Shown piece by piece: positions 1 to 8,996 of a stretch of 64,000 nt of DNA. The notes beneath the pieces are model-generated. The model ran no database searches. It was not told the DNA's origin and was given only the letters and a program-made list of their open reading frames with translations. The stretch comes from an uncultured Porphyromonadaceae bacterium (GTDB taxonomy: Bacteria > Bacteroidota > Bacteroidia > Bacteroidales > Porphyromonadaceae): NCBI GenBank assembly GCA_947253625.1, contig CAMYAB010000002.1, positions 115,380-179,379 of the forward strand, written 5' to 3'. The translations under genes were made by a program, and so were the position numbers. How positions within the stretch are numbered: position 1 is the first letter of the stretch; every line of letters begins with the position of its first letter.

Positions 1-15
1 GTGTCGGTGCGACTC

Positions 16-1086
16 TTAGCGTTCCTTTAGGAGGTATATAAGTACGGGAAAGTGGTCGCTGTACCCATTGATGAATGTGTTGCCATCAAAAGTGCGATGT
101 GGGTACCCTTTTCGCTTACCTTCCTTGGTGTGAAGGAATGGACGATTGAATAGGTCCACCTTCCAGTAGGTGAGTGTTTTGTAGTGATCGGACAAAAGTG
201 GCTCCGATATTGCTATTTGGTCAAAGAGGTTCCACTTGTTTTTGTAGACCAGGGTACCTATCCCTTTGGAGAAGGGCTCCCATGTTGTGTTGAAAAAACC
301 TTGTTGGGGCACCTCGTTTTTGTGCTTCTTGGCGGCAAGTACTTTGGCCATGCTGGAGTTGTCTGGGTCATCGTTCATATCCCCCATGACTATTATTTTG
401 GCTCTGGGGTTGAGGTTGTATAGTGAGTCGGCAATGTGGCAAGTCAGCTCGGCTGCCTTTTCACGCAAATGGTTTGACTTGGCTCCACCATACCGAGACG
501 GCCAGTGGCAGACAATAATGTGTACCTCTTCACCGGCTATTTTGCCACTCACCAGTAGTTGGTCTCTTGTTCGAAATGTGGGGTTTTCGTCAAGGGTGGG
601 GTAGCGATGGCTGCGGTGGTTGGTGACGGTAAATAGAGCTGGGTTGTAGAGTAGGGCGACATCGATGCCTCGACGGTCAGGTGAGTCCTCGTGGACTACC
701 TGCAGTCCCATCTCTGCGACAGCCGGTCTTCTGACCAAGTCCTCTAGTACGCGACGGTTTTCGACCTCTGCCACCCCAACCACTGCCGGTCCCATGGGCG
801 TGTGTTCGCGCCCAAGACGGCTCAAGACCAGTGCGATGTTGTCCAGCTTCTTTTCGTACTTCGGCTCCGTCCAGTTGTAAGGCCCGTCCGGTAGGAAGTC
901 GTTGTCGCCTTTGTTATTGGGGTCATCATCGCAGTCAAAAAGGTTCTCAACATTGTAGAACGCGATGGCATAGCTATTATACTGCTTGCCTATCTGAGGA
1001 GTCAAGCCCCGCTTGGCGCCCCCACACCCCGCAAGGAGTAGTAGGGTCGCCAAGATGGCATGGCTGAAAAATGTGTGTCGGTTCAT
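16..1086 (-). CDS. Endonuclease/exonuclease/phosphatase-family lipoprotein
   Basis: The protein has 356 residues and is the last gene of the minus-strand surface operon, 9 bp after the DUF5689 gene. The N-terminus is a lipoprotein signal with lipobox LLLAGC (Cys about 21), so it is predicted to be exported and lipid-anchored. The body shows the conserved stations of the EEP fold: YNVENLFD near residue 44, AEVENR near 108 (metal-binding Glu), HWPSR near 194, GDMNDDP near 236 and the terminal SDHFPV near 343. The family hydrolyses phosphodiesters or phosphoesters in a Mg-dependent way; nucleic acid is the likely substrate here because the operon also encodes a NUC-type nuclease. A role on another phosphoester is possible. 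Confidence 0.88.
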   Translation of the reverse strand: MNRHTFFSHAILATLLLLAGCGGAKRGLTPQIGKQYNSYAIAFYNVENLFDCDDDPNNKGDNDFLPDGPYNWTEPKYEKKLDNIALVLSRLGREHTPMGPAVVGVAEVENRRVLEDLVRRPAVAEMGLQVVHEDSPDRRGIDVALLYNPALFTVTNHRSHRYPTLDENPTFRTRDQLLVSGKIAGEEVHIIVCHWPSRYGGAKSNHLREKAAELTCHIADSLYNLNPRAKIIVMGDMNDDPDNSSMAKVLAAKKHKNEVPQQGFFNTTWEPFSKGIGTLVYKNKWNLFDQIAISEPLLSDHYKTLTYWKVDLFNRPFLHTKEGKRKGYPHRTFDGNTFINGYSDHFPVLIYLLKER

Positions 1087-1095
1087 AGTTGTCGA

Positions 1096-2526
1096 TTATT
1101 CAAACTTGATGTCGTCAATGTAGACGTTGTATTCTCCATTGGAGCCATACTTGAAGGCAATAATGTTGGTTTCGGCCGAAGAGTTAAGCTCGACGCCTGC
1201 CACGTCCAGTGTGATCAGGACCCACTTATCTCCAGTGTCGATCTTGCCCTTGTAGTCGTTGACAAACTGTTCGTCGCGAGTGGACTTGCCTTTGGGGATA
1301 AGCTTGGATACAGTGACGTCGCCCAGGTTGTAGCCCACAAACTTGCCGTCCGGGTGGTAGACGTTTATGGAGATGGATTTGCCGGTTGCTTTTCCTTTTA
1401 GGTAAAAGGAGATGGTCTTTATTGTCTTTTCTGTGCCGGCTGGTATTTTGCTGCCATTCACACTGAAGAAGTATTTATTGTCAGGCACTTTTCCGGTTAG
1501 GTGAAGAGCTTTGGTGCCGTTGACACCTGTCCCGGCAACGACTTCGGAAAATTTCAGCCCAAAATTTCCGGTAGCTTTTTTGAATGCGACCTCATCCTCA
1601 AAGTCAGCTCCGGGGAATAGTAGGGTGGCACTTGCCGATTGTTTGTCGGCGGCTCCCGGAGTTGATGGCTGTGCCGGTGTGTTGTCTCCTGTACTGCCAC
1701 CCGTGTTGCCACTGTCCGGGGTGTTGGGCGTTGGTTTTCCGGGTCGGAAGTTGCGGAGGTCGGATTTCGTGCGGATGAGGAGCTGATAGTTTTTATTGTA
1801 CTTGCTGAGAATACCGATGACTGTCCCAATCCCGTCCGGTATTTTGTCGTTGGCAAAGTTTGAGTAGCCACTGTTGCGGACCAGTAGGCTTTGTCCACTG
1901 CCATCGTATAGGTTGCGATCGGAGGTTTCTTCCTTGACGGCAAAGATTTGGCCGACTTCCTTCCACGCAACATCACTGAGCTCTACGACCTGGCCAATCA
2001 TGCTGTCGTTGATTCCGGCGATGGTGGTACGGATCGGGACCACCTTGGCGGGATCCGGGTATTCGTGCAGGGTTGTTATCTTCTTTAGTAGCTCTGCAGC
2101 GATGCGTGTCTTTTTGGGGTCTGCCTTTTCGACATAGCCAATCTGCTGGACGCCCCCATAGACATTGATGGATAGTCCTTTTAGGTTGATGAAGAGTTCT
2201 TGCCCCACTTGGTAGTCTGCAAAAATGGAGCTTTGGTCGACAGCTATTGGTATACCACCAGTCTTGTCTTGTACGTAGAGGGTCTTGTAGATGTTGCCGG
2301 ACTCATCGTTTCCGCAGACGATGGCCCTAAGGATGTATTCGCTCTCGATTAGGACTGGAGCGTTTTGCTTGGCGTGGCTGTACTTTTTCTTGAGCTCGGC
2401 TATGGTGATGTTGGATTGTAGCCCATTGGCCTTTGGCTCCTGGAGCAGTGGCTGGTCATACTTGCGCTGACAACCTACTATGGCGAAAAGAAGCCCTATG
2501 GATAGAAGTATGTTTTTTAGTTTCAT
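1096..2526 (-). CDS. DUF5689 lipoprotein with C-terminal jelly-roll-like module
   Basis: The product has 476 residues. A lipoprotein signal (LLFAIVGC, Cys about 19) is followed by a DUF5689-type region (about 40-265) with the typical ISELKKKY-like start and VQDKTGGIPI strand, which resembles an OB-fold. A low-complexity Pro/Thr/Gly/Ser linker lies at about 266-300. The C-terminal module (about 302-476) opens with LLFPGADFED and ends IDDIKFE. The same module closes the fimbrillin-like protein at 5442-6944, where it starts LFPGSDFED and ends IDDITFE. DUF5689 has no proven activity; OB-type folds and its two nuclease neighbours suggest ligand or nucleic-acid binding, which is inference. Confidence 0.85.
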   Translation of the reverse strand: MKLKNILLSIGLLFAIVGCQRKYDQPLLQEPKANGLQSNITIAELKKKYSHAKQNAPVLIESEYILRAIVCGNDESGNIYKTLYVQDKTGGIPIAVDQSSIFADYQVGQELFINLKGLSINVYGGVQQIGYVEKADPKKTRIAAELLKKITTLHEYPDPAKVVPIRTTIAGINDSMIGQVVELSDVAWKEVGQIFAVKEETSDRNLYDGSGQSLLVRNSGYSNFANDKIPDGIGTVIGILSKYNKNYQLLIRTKSDLRNFRPGKPTPNTPDSGNTGGSTGDNTPAQPSTPGAADKQSASATLLFPGADFEDEVAFKKATGNFGLKFSEVVAGTGVNGTKALHLTGKVPDNKYFFSVNGSKIPAGTEKTIKTISFYLKGKATGKSISINVYHPDGKFVGYNLGDVTVSKLIPKGKSTRDEQFVNDYKGKIDTGDKWVLITLDVAGVELNSSAETNIIAFKYGSNGEYNVYIDDIKFE

Positions 2527-2535
2527 ATCTGGTGT

Positions 2536-5313
2536 TTAGAATTGGTAGCTGGCGTTGATAAAGAAGTTGATACCCTGCATGTAAAAATGCTTGTTCCCAA
2601 AGTTTTCCGGATAGTGGAAGTTGATGCGCCCCTGCTCGTACCCTCCGGTGCGGATGTTGCGATTGTTGAGGAGGTTTTGCACCGAGGCATTTAGATTGAT
2701 CTGCTGCCTGCCGGGGAGGTATATAATCTTCCCGACACTGAGATCCACTGTGCAGTCGCTTCTGAAACGCTCCTGGGTGGTCATTCGTCTAAATGCATCA
2801 AAGCTTTTTTGCGCTTCGGCACGTCCCGGTCCCTCTGGTAGGCGCTCGATGGCTGACTGTGTGAGTACACCGGTGTAGTTGGAGGCTAGGCGTCGAATAG
2901 GTGCCGGGTTAATGTAGTTCATCCCAAACCCATTTACGTTGAGGCTCAAAAACCAGTAGTTGATGAAATAGTTGACACCAACTGTCCCCAGTACTTGTGG
3001 CACGCCACCGATATAGAGGTCTTTCATGAGAGCAACCTCCTGACGGTTGACGATGCTACCATTGGTGGAGTTCATGACCCCCATAGGGTTATTGGCATAG
3101 TAGTACTGAGCGGCGGTCCCGATGAAGTCAAAGTTGAGATCCGAGGTCGGTGCCCAGTTGATCCCCAGCTCCACTCCTCTGTGGGTCTTTTGGAGATCAT
3201 ACAGGGTATGGAAGACAAAGGTACGCTGCACGTCATTATAGTAGGCAACCTTGTCCATATCGTCCCAGAACTTTGTGTAGAATAAACTAACCCGCCCCGT
3301 TACTTTTGGTGTTGAGAAGGTGTAGTTGAGGTCAATGTTGCTGTTTTTGGTCGTTTTGGTCATCGGTGCCACATTGTCTGTGATATCCGGGGAGACGTAT
3401 AGGTCGTACGCCAGAGGTGGACGACTCTGTACGCTCGCATTGGCACTGAGGAGGTGGTGTCCGTTGATCTTATAGGTCAGCCCTGCTTTGGCATCAAATG
3501 TGATGAAGGTATGGAGCTTCCCTTTTCCATACGAGGAGTCGGGGTAACGACCATTACGCATGAGACCGTTTCGTTGGACCGTGTTGAGTGCTATGCGTGC
3601 ACCGTAGTAAAAGTCTAGATAGTGGTAGGTATGTTCTTGCTGAACCCACGCATCCACATTGTGTAGAGCATAGCGGTAGTCGTAGCCAAATACATCACCC
3701 TTGTAGACTCGCCTATCGGGGCGGTTGAGGTCATTTTGGATGGTTGTCTTGTCGCCTGGAAAGTCTCGCTCGGCAAACTTGTCCACATCGAGTAGAGAGT
3801 TGGCACCGAGGAGGTCATCTACAGTCTTGAACTGACGTGACAGTGAGTACTTGTACCCGACACCGGCCGTGAGCTTGATGTGGTCTGTGAGGTGGGTGTT
3901 GTAGGTAGAGTTGAAAGCGGTCTCAAAAAGGTCGCTTCGTCGCTCTTCCACCATATACACAGCAGAACCGTTTCCCGAGAGGTTGTTCAGGTGATTGACC
4001 TCGTAGAGGTGCTTCCAGTCGATCTGTGACAGTTGTCCACTCTTCCATAGGTACGAGTAGTACTTTTGCATAAAAGGTTGCCCCTTGAAGTAGTTGGGCA
4101 GGTAGCGATAGTAGTCGGGGCGTGGGTCTGCACCGTTGTACCAGTTGAGTCCGGTCCGGCCATACCTATTGTAGTGAATACCCAGTCCTGTCGTCCATGA
4201 GGTTTCCTTGTTGGGCTCCCATACATAGGAGAGCACGGCTGTAGGGTCCCAGCTCTTGACTACACGTGCGTTGCGCTTCTGTCCGTTTTGCCATCCCCAG
4301 TTGGGGTTGTAGGTATTGCAGCCGACAAGATCCAGTGCTTGCTGTACCGATGAGCCTTGCTGTGCACGCTCTACAGGCGAGCCAAATGTAATGAAGCTGA
4401 GACTGTGCTTGCCCTTGTCCCATTGTTTCTCCAGCCCGAGGGCATAGGAGATGTTTTTGTAAAAAGTGCCTTCGACCACACCCTCATGAGCATATCGCCC
4501 ACCGAGTAGGACGGTAAGCGCCCAACCATTATCCAGCAGGCCTGTGCTGTAGCTACCCATTCCACGGAGGTAGTAGTTGCGGTTGGCACCGGAGAGGGTT
4601 ATCTTGGCACCGCGACGGTAGGTAGAGGGTCGCATGTTGATGTTTTCGGATCCGCCAATGTCGCCAAATGAAAAGTCGGAAGCCCCAAGGTAGTTGATCC
4701 GGTTACCATTGCGGGTAATATCGTTGAGTGCGCCGATGGAGGAGTAGTTGAAGACTCCTCTTATCTGCTCGTTGAAGTTGACACCATTGATGTACCGCTG
4801 TTCGTATCTGCTGTCGTATCCACGAGTGCGGTGGCGAAACTGCGATAGCTGGTATCCGGATCCCTTGAGGTACACGTCATTTGATACTATTACCGAGGTG
4901 CTGACAGCCTGTGTGTCTCCGGATTCGTTGAGTTCGAGGTCATTGACCACACCGACATACGACTGATAGTCGTTGAGACGGGAGGGAAATAGTGGTAGGT
5001 CTCCCAGATCGAGTGTTCCGCTATTGGGTATCTCTGTTTTTATTTCCAGGGAGACAAAGCCTGCCGAGGTGATCAGTAGAGTTTCCTGACCGCTCAAGAG
5101 ATTGTTGGCTTGGAAGCGTCCATGGAGATCAGTCGTAAGGACACGGTTGCATCTCTGTAGGGTGACCGTTGCACCGATCAGAGGAGTACCATTGCCTTCG
5201 GTTGTTATGACACGCCCCGTCAATGAGCCGGTCGACTGCCCATATGCACCGGTCAAAAAGGTACAAGTGAGTAGCAAGCCCAATATTCGGGTTGTCCATT
5301 GGTTGAGCCACAT
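2536..5313 (-). CDS. TonB-dependent outer-membrane receptor with carboxypeptidase-like N-domain
   Basis: The chosen start (MWLNQWTTR) gives 925 residues with a signal peptide cleaved before Gln (GAYG/QS). A longer frame to 5355 would add 14 residues before the signal and is disfavoured. After the signal comes a carboxypeptidase-regulatory-like beta domain (GRVITTEGNGTPLIGATV). The plug region (about 130-250) includes RGYDSRYEQRYINGV, followed by a beta-barrel rich in aromatic strands and ending FINASYQF with a terminal Phe typical of outer-membrane proteins. TonB receptors import bound ligands using inner-membrane energy. No SusD gene is next to it, so this is not a classical Sus pair. The two flanking lipoproteins may fill the binding role, and the linked nucleases suggest nucleic-acid fragments as ligand. 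Confidence 0.92.
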   Translation of the reverse strand: MWLNQWTTRILGLLLTCTFLTGAYGQSTGSLTGRVITTEGNGTPLIGATVTLQRCNRVLTTDLHGRFQANNLLSGQETLLITSAGFVSLEIKTEIPNSGTLDLGDLPLFPSRLNDYQSYVGVVNDLELNESGDTQAVSTSVIVSNDVYLKGSGYQLSQFRHRTRGYDSRYEQRYINGVNFNEQIRGVFNYSSIGALNDITRNGNRINYLGASDFSFGDIGGSENINMRPSTYRRGAKITLSGANRNYYLRGMGSYSTGLLDNGWALTVLLGGRYAHEGVVEGTFYKNISYALGLEKQWDKGKHSLSFITFGSPVERAQQGSSVQQALDLVGCNTYNPNWGWQNGQKRNARVVKSWDPTAVLSYVWEPNKETSWTTGLGIHYNRYGRTGLNWYNGADPRPDYYRYLPNYFKGQPFMQKYYSYLWKSGQLSQIDWKHLYEVNHLNNLSGNGSAVYMVEERRSDLFETAFNSTYNTHLTDHIKLTAGVGYKYSLSRQFKTVDDLLGANSLLDVDKFAERDFPGDKTTIQNDLNRPDRRVYKGDVFGYDYRYALHNVDAWVQQEHTYHYLDFYYGARIALNTVQRNGLMRNGRYPDSSYGKGKLHTFITFDAKAGLTYKINGHHLLSANASVQSRPPLAYDLYVSPDITDNVAPMTKTTKNSNIDLNYTFSTPKVTGRVSLFYTKFWDDMDKVAYYNDVQRTFVFHTLYDLQKTHRGVELGINWAPTSDLNFDFIGTAAQYYYANNPMGVMNSTNGSIVNRQEVALMKDLYIGGVPQVLGTVGVNYFINYWFLSLNVNGFGMNYINPAPIRRLASNYTGVLTQSAIERLPEGPGRAEAQKSFDAFRRMTTQERFRSDCTVDLSVGKIIYLPGRQQINLNASVQNLLNNRNIRTGGYEQGRINFHYPENFGNKHFYMQGINFFINASYQF

Positions 5314-5344
5314 AATAAAATTAGTCTTGTGTGAAATAAGAAAT

Positions 5345-5388
5345 GGGGCAAACACAGGAGCTGGTTTGCACCACTCTGTGTTTGCCTC
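5345..5388 (-). promoter_or_regulatory. 13-bp hairpin in the leader of the TonB receptor gene
   Basis: A GGGGCAAACACAG arm pairs with CTGTGTTTGCCTC across an 18-nt loop (one G-T pair). It lies in the 128-bp gap between the fimbrillin-like gene and the receptor start, the only long gap in this operon. It lacks a strong T-tract on the minus strand, so it could be an mRNA-processing or stability element, or a partial terminator that sets the receptor level. Confidence 0.5.
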
Positions 5389-5441
5389 AAAATAGTCTAT
5401 ATCCTTGTTCCAAATGTTTGGAAATGATTTTTGTTCATCCG

Positions 5442-6944
5442 TTACTCAAAGGTGATGTCATCGATCATCAGGTCATAAGCGGACGCTTTGCCGACACGGA
5501 GAGTAAAGATGTTGTTGTACTTGTCTTGTCCCATTTCAAAGCTACTAGTGTCTAGGATAATCTTTGTCCAGTTCCCATTCGTGTTGATCACCCCTGTGTA
5601 GACATTGTTTTTGTTCCCATCGACCGGATTCACAACCACCTCGGTTGTCCCGATGTCTTTGACACTGTAGGATTTTATATTCTTATTCTTGTCGGACAGT
5701 TGTACCACAATGGATTTGGAGGCGCTGGTCCCCTTGACAAAGAAGGTCACTTTTGAGATATGCTTTCCTTCGATGTTTGCCGGGTCAGTGACGGTGAATA
5801 CCACATCATTTCCTGTCCGTGTACCGGATAGTTTCAGTGCCTTGCCGTTTCTGCCCCCATCGACTTGGGTTGCAAAGTCCGTTTTCAGGGCGTATGATTT
5901 TGTTGCCTTGACGGAGTTGGTAAAGGCATCCCAATCCTCAAAGTCAGATCCCGGGAAAAGAGGGCTTCCGGCTTGTGGTTGTTCGGGTTGTCCGGGTTGT
6001 GGGGTTGCACCACCAGGCGTTTCTTCTGAGCTGCCGGTGCCTGGATTGGTTGTGTCATCCAAGGGGAGCTCAATAGTCCCATGGTCTGTGATACCCTCGG
6101 TCCAGGGGTTGATGTTGGTCGAGGCTATCTTCAGTTCTGTGCCTTTGGGTCCGACTTCAAACTTGAGGCTGTACTTATAGCCCGATTTCAGTTCCACCGG
6201 AGTTGCCAGAGTGTGTGTCGCTTCCTTATTGTTGACTTTGAAAGTGATTTTCTCCAGGTTTTGTCCGGGTATGAGGATCATTTGGATCTTGCCATTTTTT
6301 AGTGTGGCTGTCACCGTACCTGTGGTGCTGCCCGGTGTGATGGCATCTGTGGCGATGTTGTAGGAGCCATCAGTCTTGAGTCCGGCGACTGTTGCGGTCA
6401 CGGCGTTGAGGTTTTCTCCGATGACGCTCAGGTCCAGCAGTGCCAGCTTGTGATCAAAGGTCATCTGAGCCTCTTTGGTCTGTGCCGTGATGTTGCCGAC
6501 CTTGCCCCGGAGTAGATCAATCTTGGCCAGGTTGGTCTGGTCGGCCACATTCAGAGCATAGACCATATCTTGGCCTACATTTTGTCCGAATGGGTAGTAG
6601 GCAACAATGTCAGCAGTCTCTGCTCCCTCGAGTGTGAATCCACCATCGGCACCTACAAATTTTCCAGTGGCATCAGCAGTGGTGTACTTGAGGTTGGCTT
6701 TGGTGCCAAAAAGGGTGTTGCTCCCTGGTTGCAGGGCAAAAACCCCAAGAGCATCGCCACTCTCCCAAGTGTCATTGGTCATCCGCAGGGTGTTGATTGA
6801 TGCGTTGATGCTAAAGCTCCCATCTCGCTCTAGGAGAGGATTCAGTACGTCATGTGCACCCGAACGACAGCAGCCGCTCAGTAGGATGGTAGCACCGGCC
6901 ACGACCGTGGTGGCTAAAAACCTTGTTGCTTGTTTCATACTCAA
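5442..6944 (-). CDS. Fimbrillin-like lipoprotein with C-terminal jelly-roll-like module
   Basis: The protein has 500 residues; an alternative start at 6938 (MKQATRFL) removes two. The lipobox is ILLSGC. Residues about 40-290 resemble the Bacteroidales fimbrillin/Mfa-like fold: WESGDALGVFAL, DIVAYYPF and DLLRGK are classic segments, and the region ends in the WTEGITDHGTIELP strand. A Gly/Pro/Gln-rich linker (about 300-330) joins it to the C-terminal module LFPGSDFED...IDDITFE shared with the DUF5689 protein. Fimbrillin-like proteins are lipoprotein-sorted surface subunits or adhesins. Its N-domain is a clear paralog of the N-domain of the upstream nuclease, so it may be the non-catalytic binding partner. 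Confidence 0.82.
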   Translation of the reverse strand: MSMKQATRFLATTVVAGATILLSGCCRSGAHDVLNPLLERDGSFSINASINTLRMTNDTWESGDALGVFALQPGSNTLFGTKANLKYTTADATGKFVGADGGFTLEGAETADIVAYYPFGQNVGQDMVYALNVADQTNLAKIDLLRGKVGNITAQTKEAQMTFDHKLALLDLSVIGENLNAVTATVAGLKTDGSYNIATDAITPGSTTGTVTATLKNGKIQMILIPGQNLEKITFKVNNKEATHTLATPVELKSGYKYSLKFEVGPKGTELKIASTNINPWTEGITDHGTIELPLDDTTNPGTGSSEETPGGATPQPGQPEQPQAGSPLFPGSDFEDWDAFTNSVKATKSYALKTDFATQVDGGRNGKALKLSGTRTGNDVVFTVTDPANIEGKHISKVTFFVKGTSASKSIVVQLSDKNKNIKSYSVKDIGTTEVVVNPVDGNKNNVYTGVINTNGNWTKIILDTSSFEMGQDKYNNIFTLRVGKASAYDLMIDDITFE

Positions 6945-6976
6945 CGAAAGTTTGATTTTGGTTAGTTATTGTCTGG

Positions 6977-8740
6977 TTATTTTTTCCAATAGTCGGGATC
7001 CACTTGGCTCTTGACCTCATCTGCAATGCTAGGATCCAAGTGGGTGAAGAAGGTGAAGCCTAGCTCCTTTTCAAGTGACTTCACGGGCACCATGAAGTCG
7101 ACCCAGTTCTTTTTGCCTTTGGTGTTGGGGATCCTTACCCCCATGCTGTGCCATTTGCCATCTTTTTTGTCTTTGGACAGGATGACTTTGTAGGTATATG
7201 TCGGTACGGGGATTCTTTTTTCACCGTCTATATCCGTTACGGTTTTTACATCTTCCTTGGGAAGTATCGGCCCACAGACGATATATAGTGTGTCGACCCT
7301 AGGATCACTTTGGGCAAGATCCTGCGCTCGTTTCTCAAGGTTTTGCCACACACCGGAGTTTTGACTTTGGTCTTGTGGCACCATGTTTGTGAAATAAAAG
7401 GTGGTTTTGTTCAGCTCACTTGTGGCAATTCGATCCGCACTTGCCATCATGTGCCCCCTTGAGTACCCTGTTCGGTACGTTTTTGTGAGATTGACTTGCC
7501 ATTTGTTGGCCAGTTTGGGATCCCAGTTCCAATCATTGGTACGCTCTCCTCGTTTTGGCAACATACATGACTTGTATAGTGGATAGGCCACAAAGAGAGG
7601 CTGATAACTGTCTTTGGAGAAGTAGATGGTGTAGTTTCTTCTTTTGCCCTCACCGCCGGGGGTTGTGTAGTTGTCACCAAAGAGCCTGTCCTCTGCCATG
7701 TGCATGATGAGCTCGGTATTACCGTGATTGCGAGTAGGTATGGGTATCTCGGCATAGGCCGCTCTCTTGGTCGGGTCTGCCGGTGGAGTGGGGGTGTCAC
7801 CCTCGGAATCCGGGTAGAGAGGGATTGGGTCACCGTTGGGTATTTTGCTTTCGTCCACAGTTGCCTCTACGGTGAGGTCAGTCCCTTTTGTTGCGGTGAT
7901 CTCGGCATGGAAAGTGTACTTTTTACCCTTCTCTATCCGTGCGGCTTTGGGGGTGAAGGTCACCTTTCTGCTCCCGATTGAGAAGGTGATGCGTGCATCG
8001 CCTAGGTCTGTGCCGGGGAGCAAAAATAGGGTCCTGATCGCCTGGGTGGTTGTGGAGGTCCGAGCTACATAGGCCTTGATGGAGGCTTTGTCCTGACCGA
8101 GTACGAATGTCCCGGTGGGTATGTCGTACACAGCAGAGGTGGTGAGTCCATCCAGTGCCACGCTTAGCTTGGAGAGATCGATTTTGGTATTTGTTGTCTT
8201 TATCGAAAAGACGGCTTGAGCCATTTCGTGGCCAAAGATCAGGTTGGCTGTCCGGCTGCCGGTATTCAGCGGTGACTCCGTTTTGCCTCTCAGTAGGTCC
8301 AATTTGGAGGGATTGCTTTGGTCCGATAGATCTATATTCAGTGTATAGCTTCCTGCTTCGGGGCTAAAGGGGTAGTAGGCCACTACGTCGGCATCTCCGC
8401 TCTCGGAGAGTGTTATCCCCTGTCCTGAGGCCGTGAATCGCCCATCACCATCTGCTGTGGTGTACCGAGCATTGTCCACAGTCCCGTAGCGAGTGGTTGC
8501 ACCGAGTATTTGCCCATGGCGCACCGCAAAAACCCCGATAGCATCCCCTTTGTCCCACACTGTCTCGTGAGCGCGAAGTCCGTCTATGCTTGCCAGTATC
8601 TCGATAGAAGTGCTGTCGTTTCCAGGCTGATTATTGTTCGTTTCTATTGATCCACATCCCAAAAAAGTGGCTATGCCAAAGAGTAAGCCCAAGTGAAAAA
8701 CTCCTTGGGTGCAACGGTTTGTAGTTGAGGACTTGTTCAT
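6977..8740 (-). CDS. Fimbrillin-like domain fused to DNA/RNA non-specific endonuclease
   Basis: The start MNKSSTTNR is chosen because a lipoprotein signal follows (FLGC) and a TAnnTTTG box lies upstream at 8785-8792; an upstream frame to 8917 would run through that promoter. The 587 residues contain an N-terminal fimbrillin-like region (VWDKGDAIGVFAV, DVVAYYPFSP, DLLRGK), a Pro/Asp linker near 305-320 and a C-terminal NUC domain. The NUC domain shows the beta-beta-alpha-metal signature SRGHMMASADR near 426-436 (catalytic His) and the NMVPQ...N...W..LE block near 455-475. NUC enzymes cleave DNA and RNA without sequence specificity and need Mg. The protein should be lipid-anchored outside the cytoplasm. 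It is first in the operon. Confidence 0.9.
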   Translation of the reverse strand: MNKSSTTNRCTQGVFHLGLLFGIATFLGCGSIETNNNQPGNDSTSIEILASIDGLRAHETVWDKGDAIGVFAVRHGQILGATTRYGTVDNARYTTADGDGRFTASGQGITLSESGDADVVAYYPFSPEAGSYTLNIDLSDQSNPSKLDLLRGKTESPLNTGSRTANLIFGHEMAQAVFSIKTTNTKIDLSKLSVALDGLTTSAVYDIPTGTFVLGQDKASIKAYVARTSTTTQAIRTLFLLPGTDLGDARITFSIGSRKVTFTPKAARIEKGKKYTFHAEITATKGTDLTVEATVDESKIPNGDPIPLYPDSEGDTPTPPADPTKRAAYAEIPIPTRNHGNTELIMHMAEDRLFGDNYTTPGGEGKRRNYTIYFSKDSYQPLFVAYPLYKSCMLPKRGERTNDWNWDPKLANKWQVNLTKTYRTGYSRGHMMASADRIATSELNKTTFYFTNMVPQDQSQNSGVWQNLEKRAQDLAQSDPRVDTLYIVCGPILPKEDVKTVTDIDGEKRIPVPTYTYKVILSKDKKDGKWHSMGVRIPNTKGKKNWVDFMVPVKSLEKELGFTFFTHLDPSIADEVKSQVDPDYWKK

Positions 8741-8784
8741 TCTTAGTCTTAGAATATAGGATTTTGATTCTTCGTACTGGACTC

Positions 8785-8792
8785 CAAAGTTA
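8785..8792 (-). promoter_or_regulatory. Putative -7 box for the nuclease/TonB operon
   Basis: Read on the minus strand the bases are TAACTTTG, matching the Bacteroidota -7 consensus TAnnTTTG. Initiation a few bases downstream would leave a leader of about 35-40 nt before the start at 8740. A good TTTG -33 element at 19-21 bp spacing is not visible. Confidence 0.45.
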
Positions 8793-8996
8793 ATGAAATG
8801 TGAGGGATAGAAAAAATGGTGAATGGAGACAGGTGTGATATCCGGGGTTTGCTCACGTTCTCGAATCAATTTGCTTTGCCTTTTCGGCCAGTGGTGCGTA
8901 CTGGTTTTATCTCTCAAAGACTTTTGGCTGAAAACAATCGTATTTTTTTTCGGCCATTCCTTTTTTCTAAAACACTAAATATGGGTGCAAAAAAAT

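Noticed and set aside
2536..5313. Classical SusC/SusD pair
   Set aside because: No SusD-like gene lies beside the receptor; the neighbours are fimbrillin-like and DUF5689 proteins.
8741..8917. Longer nuclease start at 8917
   Set aside because: It would place 59 residues before a clean lipoprotein signal and cross the TAACTTTG promoter box.
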